From: Hyphomicrobiales bacterium
Lineage (GTDB): Bacteria > Pseudomonadota > Alphaproteobacteria > Rhizobiales > UBA4765
Length of the DNA stretch: 9,248 nucleotides
NCBI GenBank assembly: GCA_027487195.1
Contig: JAIYEB010000295.1
Coordinates: 1 to 9,248, forward strand
Reading direction: 5' to 3'
A model generated the notes under the pieces. The model ran no database searches and was not told the DNA's origin. It worked only from the letters and a program-made list of their open reading frames with translations. The position numbers and the translations under genes were made by a program. Position 1 is the stretch's first letter; every line of letters starts with the position of its first letter. Positions 6,928 to 9,248 of this stretch are shown piece after piece.

Positions 6928-7608
6928 GCCGACATTTGCGAGGCTGAGGAGATGGGCCTGGATAAGGCCGAGATAGCCAGCCTTTCGCAGGAACATGAAT
7001 TCCGCATCGGGCAGCGCGTTGAACTTGGCCTCATCAACAGCCATGAAGCCGTCGACCTTTGCCTTGGTGCCGGCAGCATTCGCGATCTCGGCCTCGACGC
7101 CCTGAAGCAGGTTGAGCCGCTTCAGCTCCTGGGTGAAGGCAAAGGAAGCCTTCATGTCGGCCATGAAGCTATCGACAAGCCCGAGCGCGAGCTTAAGCAA
7201 TTCGCTTGGCTCGCCTGCGTCATCAAACAAGGGGCGCCCGCCGGATGTGACCAACGCCTCGCAGGCGGAGTCGAAACAAATCACTTCCTGGCCATCCGGG
7301 CTCGTTGCTGACAGGAACGGGTATCGACGAACGTAGGCAGGCACATAACGGGCCGTCCAGTTTCCGTCAGATAGAAATGCGTTTTTCCCGACCGTTGGGC
7401 CAAGGATCAGGGCGGGGGCAATCTCCTTGCCGTCAGCAACAAAAACAATCGGCAGGTCGCGGCAGGCAAGCCCGAACTCCGTGATGGCTGCAGGCACGAT
7501 ATGGAGCGCGCTTGCGAACGCAAACGGCTTTTCGAGCGCGGCGACCTGAAGCTTGGCATGCTGGACGCGATCAAGCGGGACAGTCTTCTCGTACAGCTGC
7601 TTTGACAT
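6907..7608 (-). CDS. SapC family protein
   Basis: A 233-aa protein with features of the SapC family (PF07277). These are a FAFAS segment near residues 29-33, LPIVFVADG at about 52-60, the conserved YVPAYVRRYPF at 88-98, a following CFDS strand and a C-terminal helical half. The family is named after a Campylobacter S-layer locus gene, but its biochemical function is not established and no S-layer gene is nearby here. There is no signal peptide or membrane segment. The ATG at 7608 was chosen because homology starts there; an in-frame TTG at 7734 would add 42 residues that do not look like protein. The ribosome site is weak. It converges on fabG and has a roughly 270-bp divergent upstream region shared with the small membrane protein. 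Confidence 0.85.
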   Translation of the reverse strand: MSKQLYEKTVPLDRVQHAKLQVAALEKPFAFASALHIVPAAITEFGLACRDLPIVFVADGKEIAPALILGPTVGKNAFLSDGNWTARYVPAYVRRYPFLSATSPDGQEVICFDSACEALVTSGGRPLFDDAGEPSELLKLALGLVDSFMADMKASFAFTQELKRLNLLQGVEAEIANAAGTKAKVDGFMAVDEAKFNALPDAEFMFLRKAGYLGLIQAHLLSLANVGDLARAL

Positions 7609-7808
7609 CAACAGGGTTTCCGAAGCGCACAATGCGCGGATGGGTATCACGGTTTGCGACGCAAGAGCATGGCTGCGCCGGGACGTCAACGCATCTGAGC
7701 CCTCGCTATGCCAACATGCGAAGGCCGCCTGCAATCAAGCTATGCGCCTGGCGCAGGGCTCTGCCATTTACTTGACGTTTTCCATCTTCATTGCAGGGAC
7801 CAGCGACA

Positions 7809-7820
7809 GAGTACGTACTC
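7809..7820. promoter_or_regulatory. 12-bp perfect palindrome with adjacent T7 run in a divergent intergenic region
   Basis: GAGTACGTACTC at 7809-7820 is a gapless palindrome. It is followed by GGCGG and seven T residues (7826-7832). It lies in the 267-bp space between the SapC-family gene (minus) and the small membrane protein gene (plus), which must contain promoters for both. A gapless palindrome cannot form a normal terminator loop, so an operator is more likely. A TTGACG at 7772-7777 could be a -35 box, but no matching -10 was found. Confidence 0.3.
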
Positions 7821-7875
7821 GGCGGTTTTTTTAACTCCTCGTCAACGCTCGCGCCGCAAAAGGATTGTGCCCGCG

Positions 7876-8070
7876 ATGATCAGGATGTTTGATATGCCGT
7901 CGATAAAGTCAGTTGCCGCCCGTGCCGCCGTGTTCGTGCTCGGCCATGTCGTGTTGATTGCGATGGTCGCGTGGTTTGCAGGCTCGGTATCGCAGGCGAA
8001 TTACCGCGCAGCATCAGAGCCGCAGGCTCAATTCCAGGACGTGACCGAGACAGGTTCGATTCGCCGCTGA
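7876..8070 (+). CDS. Small single-pass membrane protein, hypothetical
   Basis: A 64-aa protein with a basic N-terminus, one transmembrane helix at about residues 15-37 (AAVFVLGHVVLIAMVAWFAG core) and a polar tail ending ETGSIRR. Orientation is probably N-in by the positive-inside rule. The ATG at 7876 has AGGA at 7861-7864, a rather long spacing of 11; a GTG at 7867 is too close to that site, and ATGs at 7885 or 7894 are alternatives. The gene ends 15 bases before the MOSC gene and is probably cotranscribed with it. I recognise no family. Short alphaproteobacterial membrane proteins of this shape are common, and the reading frame is supported mainly by the clean helix and the tight spacing. 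Confidence 0.6.
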   Translation: MIRMFDMPSIKSVAARAAVFVLGHVVLIAMVAWFAGSVSQANYRAASEPQAQFQDVTETGSIRR

Positions 8071-8085
8071 TCTGGGCTGGTGCTC

Positions 8086-8625
8086 ATGCAGCGGGTTTTG
8101 ACTGTATCTGCCGGGCCAACCCACAGTTTTTCGAAAGCTCTCCGCCCTCGCATTGATCTGATTGCCGGAGAAGGCGTTGCCGGCGACGCCCATTGTGGCA
8201 TGACGGTCAAGCATCGCTCACGCGTTGCCGTTGATCCGACAAAGCCCAATCTGCGACAGGTTCACCTGATCCATCATGAACTCTTTGCAGAGCTCGCCGC
8301 TGCAGGCTTTTCCGTGCGCCCCGGAGACCTCGGCGAAAATCTTCTGACCGAGGGCGTTGATCTATTGAACTTGCCACGCGGCGCGCGACTCATGCTTGGC
8401 GCTGGCGCGGTCATTGAAATCACCGGTCTCAGAAATCCATGCAATCAGCTCAACGCGTTTCAGCCCGGCCTGATGGAGGCGCTTGTCTGGCGCGCCGGGG
8501 ATGGCACGCTCATCCGCAAGGCGGGCGTGATGGCTGTGGTGCTTCAAGGCGGCCCTGTTCAGCCCGGTGATCTGATTGAAGTCACACTGCCTCAAGGGCC
8601 ACACGAGCGGCTGGAGCGGGTCTAG
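8086..8625 (+). CDS. MOSC domain-containing protein
   Basis: A 179-aa stand-alone MOSC (Mo-cofactor sulfurase C-terminal) domain. It has an early GEGVAGDAHCG motif (28-38), VHLIHHELFAEL (59-70), RPGDLGENLLTEG (78-90) and the family's conserved cysteine Cys119 in GLRNPCNQL, which is thought to carry sulfur or bind the molybdenum cofactor. Proteins of this type (YiiM/YuaD-like) are linked to molybdenum cofactor-dependent detoxification, but the substrate of this one is not evident. The start at ATG 8086 begins directly with the domain; a GTG six bases upstream is possible. It follows the small membrane protein by 15 bases and converges on the DUF3253 gene with a 29-bp gap. Confidence 0.9.
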   Translation: MQRVLTVSAGPTHSFSKALRPRIDLIAGEGVAGDAHCGMTVKHRSRVAVDPTKPNLRQVHLIHHELFAELAAAGFSVRPGDLGENLLTEGVDLLNLPRGARLMLGAGAVIEITGLRNPCNQLNAFQPGLMEALVWRAGDGTLIRKAGVMAVVLQGGPVQPGDLIEVTLPQGPHERLERV

Positions 8626-8654
8626 GTACTTTCTGACCGAACCCGATCTGATTG

Positions 8655-8897
8655 CTAGATGGCTTTCAGGCGATAGACGCCCTTGAAAGCACCGGGTTCA
8701 ACCGGCTTTCCCTTGCGCGTAATCACGATCCGGCCTTCCGTTGCCAGGCGCACCGCAACCCGTCGCACGACAGGCATGAGGCGAAGCCAGGTGCCCTCCG
8801 GGTCTGCGGCACGCGCAGCTTCTTCCGGGCTGATGCTCTTTGCAGCCCCACGTTCACTCGTAAGGGTCAGTATTGCGCGTTCGACAGCTTCTTCCAT
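8655..8897 (-). CDS. DUF3253 family protein
   Basis: An 80-aa protein matching the small DUF3253 family: an N-terminal helix (EEAVERAILTL), SISPEEAARA, WLRLMPVVRRVAVRLA and a C-terminal GRIVITRKGKPVEPGAFKGVYRL. The layout of three helices and a beta hairpin resembles a winged-helix fold, so DNA binding is conceivable, but the family function is unknown to me. The ATG at 8897 is taken; a TTG at 8909 would add four residues. No clear ribosome site is visible for either. It is divergent from the thiolase gene, with 79 bp between the starts. Confidence 0.82.
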   Translation of the reverse strand: MEEAVERAILTLTSERGAAKSISPEEAARAADPEGTWLRLMPVVRRVAVRLATEGRIVITRKGKPVEPGAFKGVYRLKAI

Positions 8898-8976
8898 GAT
8901 GCCAAACAACGTATGCGATCAACGCGTGGTATTAAAGCCCGACTAAACGCCTGCCCCTCAAACGCAAGAGCCCGAC

Positions 8977-9248
8977 ATGTCGCAAGATCGCCCTGTCATG
9001 ATCCTGTCAGCCCAGCGTACGCCCATGGGTGGTTTCCAAGGTGACCTCGCGCCGGCAACCGCGCCTGAACTCGGCGCTGTGGCGGTTGCAGCAGCGGTCA
9101 AGAACGCTGGCGTCGTTGCTGAAGCGATTGATGAAGTCATCATGGGATGTGTCTTGCCCGCTGGTCTTGGGCAGGCGCCGGCGCGCCAGGCCTCGCTTGG
9201 CGCGGGATTGCCGCAATCGGTTCCCGCAACAACTGTGAACAAGATGTG
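8977..9248 (+). CDS. Acetyl-CoA C-acetyltransferase (thiolase), 5' part
   Basis: The gene is cut by the window end after 90 full codons plus two bases, so only the N-terminal quarter of a roughly 390-aa enzyme is seen. Thiolase II signatures are ILSAQRTPMGGFQG (9-22), VIMGCVLPAGLGQAPARQAS (54-73) and TTVNKM at the end. The last two bases, TG, fit the expected active-site cysteine codon of the NKxCGSG motif. The enzyme joins two acetyl-CoA to acetoacetyl-CoA or runs in reverse, serving polyhydroxyalkanoate or ketone-body metabolism or the end of leucine breakdown, which would fit a methylcrotonyl-CoA carboxylase in the same region. The start is ATG 8977 with a weak AAGAG at 8966-8970. atoB and phaA cannot be told apart here. 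Confidence 0.9.
   Translation, partial: MSQDRPVMILSAQRTPMGGFQGDLAPATAPELGAVAVAAAVKNAGVVAEAIDEVIMGCVLPAGLGQAPARQASLGAGLPQSVPATTVNKM

Noticed and set aside
6460..7311. Long plus-strand frame of 283 codons
   Set aside because: It runs through fabG in another frame and then antisense to the SapC-family gene; both real genes have family motifs and this one has none.
7609..7734. 42-residue upstream extension of the SapC-family protein from a TTG
   Set aside because: The family match begins at the ATG at 7608 and the extension has no coding character.
7708..7875. Plus-strand extension of the small membrane protein
   Set aside because: It reads through the intergenic palindrome and T-run, has no ribosome site, and its residues do not look like a protein.
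1..9248. CRISPR array, insertion sequence or complete defense system
   Set aside because: No regularly spaced repeats, no transposase motifs and no terminal inverted repeats were seen; the lone broken protease is not enough to claim a defense system.

Overview
The window looks like chromosomal DNA of an alphaproteobacterium. A Hyphomonadaceae- or Caulobacterales-like origin would fit, but that is inference. The DUF1489 protein is a family I know mainly from alphaproteobacteria, and the SapC-family protein, the fabD-fabG pair and the high-GC body (about 1.65 kb to the end) agree with this. No transposase, integrase, CRISPR array or rRNA was found.

Left end (1-1650): the 3' part of a tRNA-Val(TAC) is followed by an AT-richer stretch. 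It holds a minus-strand trypsin-like serine protease gene broken by a one-base frameshift, with all three presumed catalytic residues still encoded. Upstream of it lies the remnant of another open frame that overlapped the protease start. About 600 bp without a convincing intact gene follow, ending in a leader with two matching palindromes 52 bp apart. Together this looks like a decaying island next to a tRNA gene.

Middle (1659-6889): a 163-aa protein resembling a degenerate GHKL ATPase domain faces a minus-strand operon of three overlapping genes. In transcription order these are the biotin-carboxylase/BCCP subunit of an acyl-CoA carboxylase (best fit methylcrotonyl-CoA carboxylase alpha), a small membrane-anchored or exported four-cysteine protein, and a DUF1489 protein. 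Divergent from the operon is the fatty-acid synthesis pair fabD-fabG. The intergenic space between the two transcription units carries a perfect 9-bp inverted repeat.

Right end (6890-9248): a SapC-family gene converges on fabG over a 10-bp inverted repeat. Divergent from it are a 64-aa membrane protein and a MOSC-domain protein. A DUF3253 protein follows on the minus strand. The window ends inside an acetyl-CoA acetyltransferase (thiolase) gene, one base short of completing the presumed active-site cysteine codon.

The metabolic theme is acyl-CoA chemistry: a carboxylase probably of leucine catabolism, malonyl transfer and ketoacyl reduction for fatty acid synthesis, and a thiolase. The usual partners acpP, fabF and the carboxylase beta subunit are not here. 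I found no complete novel system. The most unusual items are the broken protease locus beside the tRNA, the paired palindromes, the degenerate ATPase-like protein and the inverted repeat in the divergent promoter.
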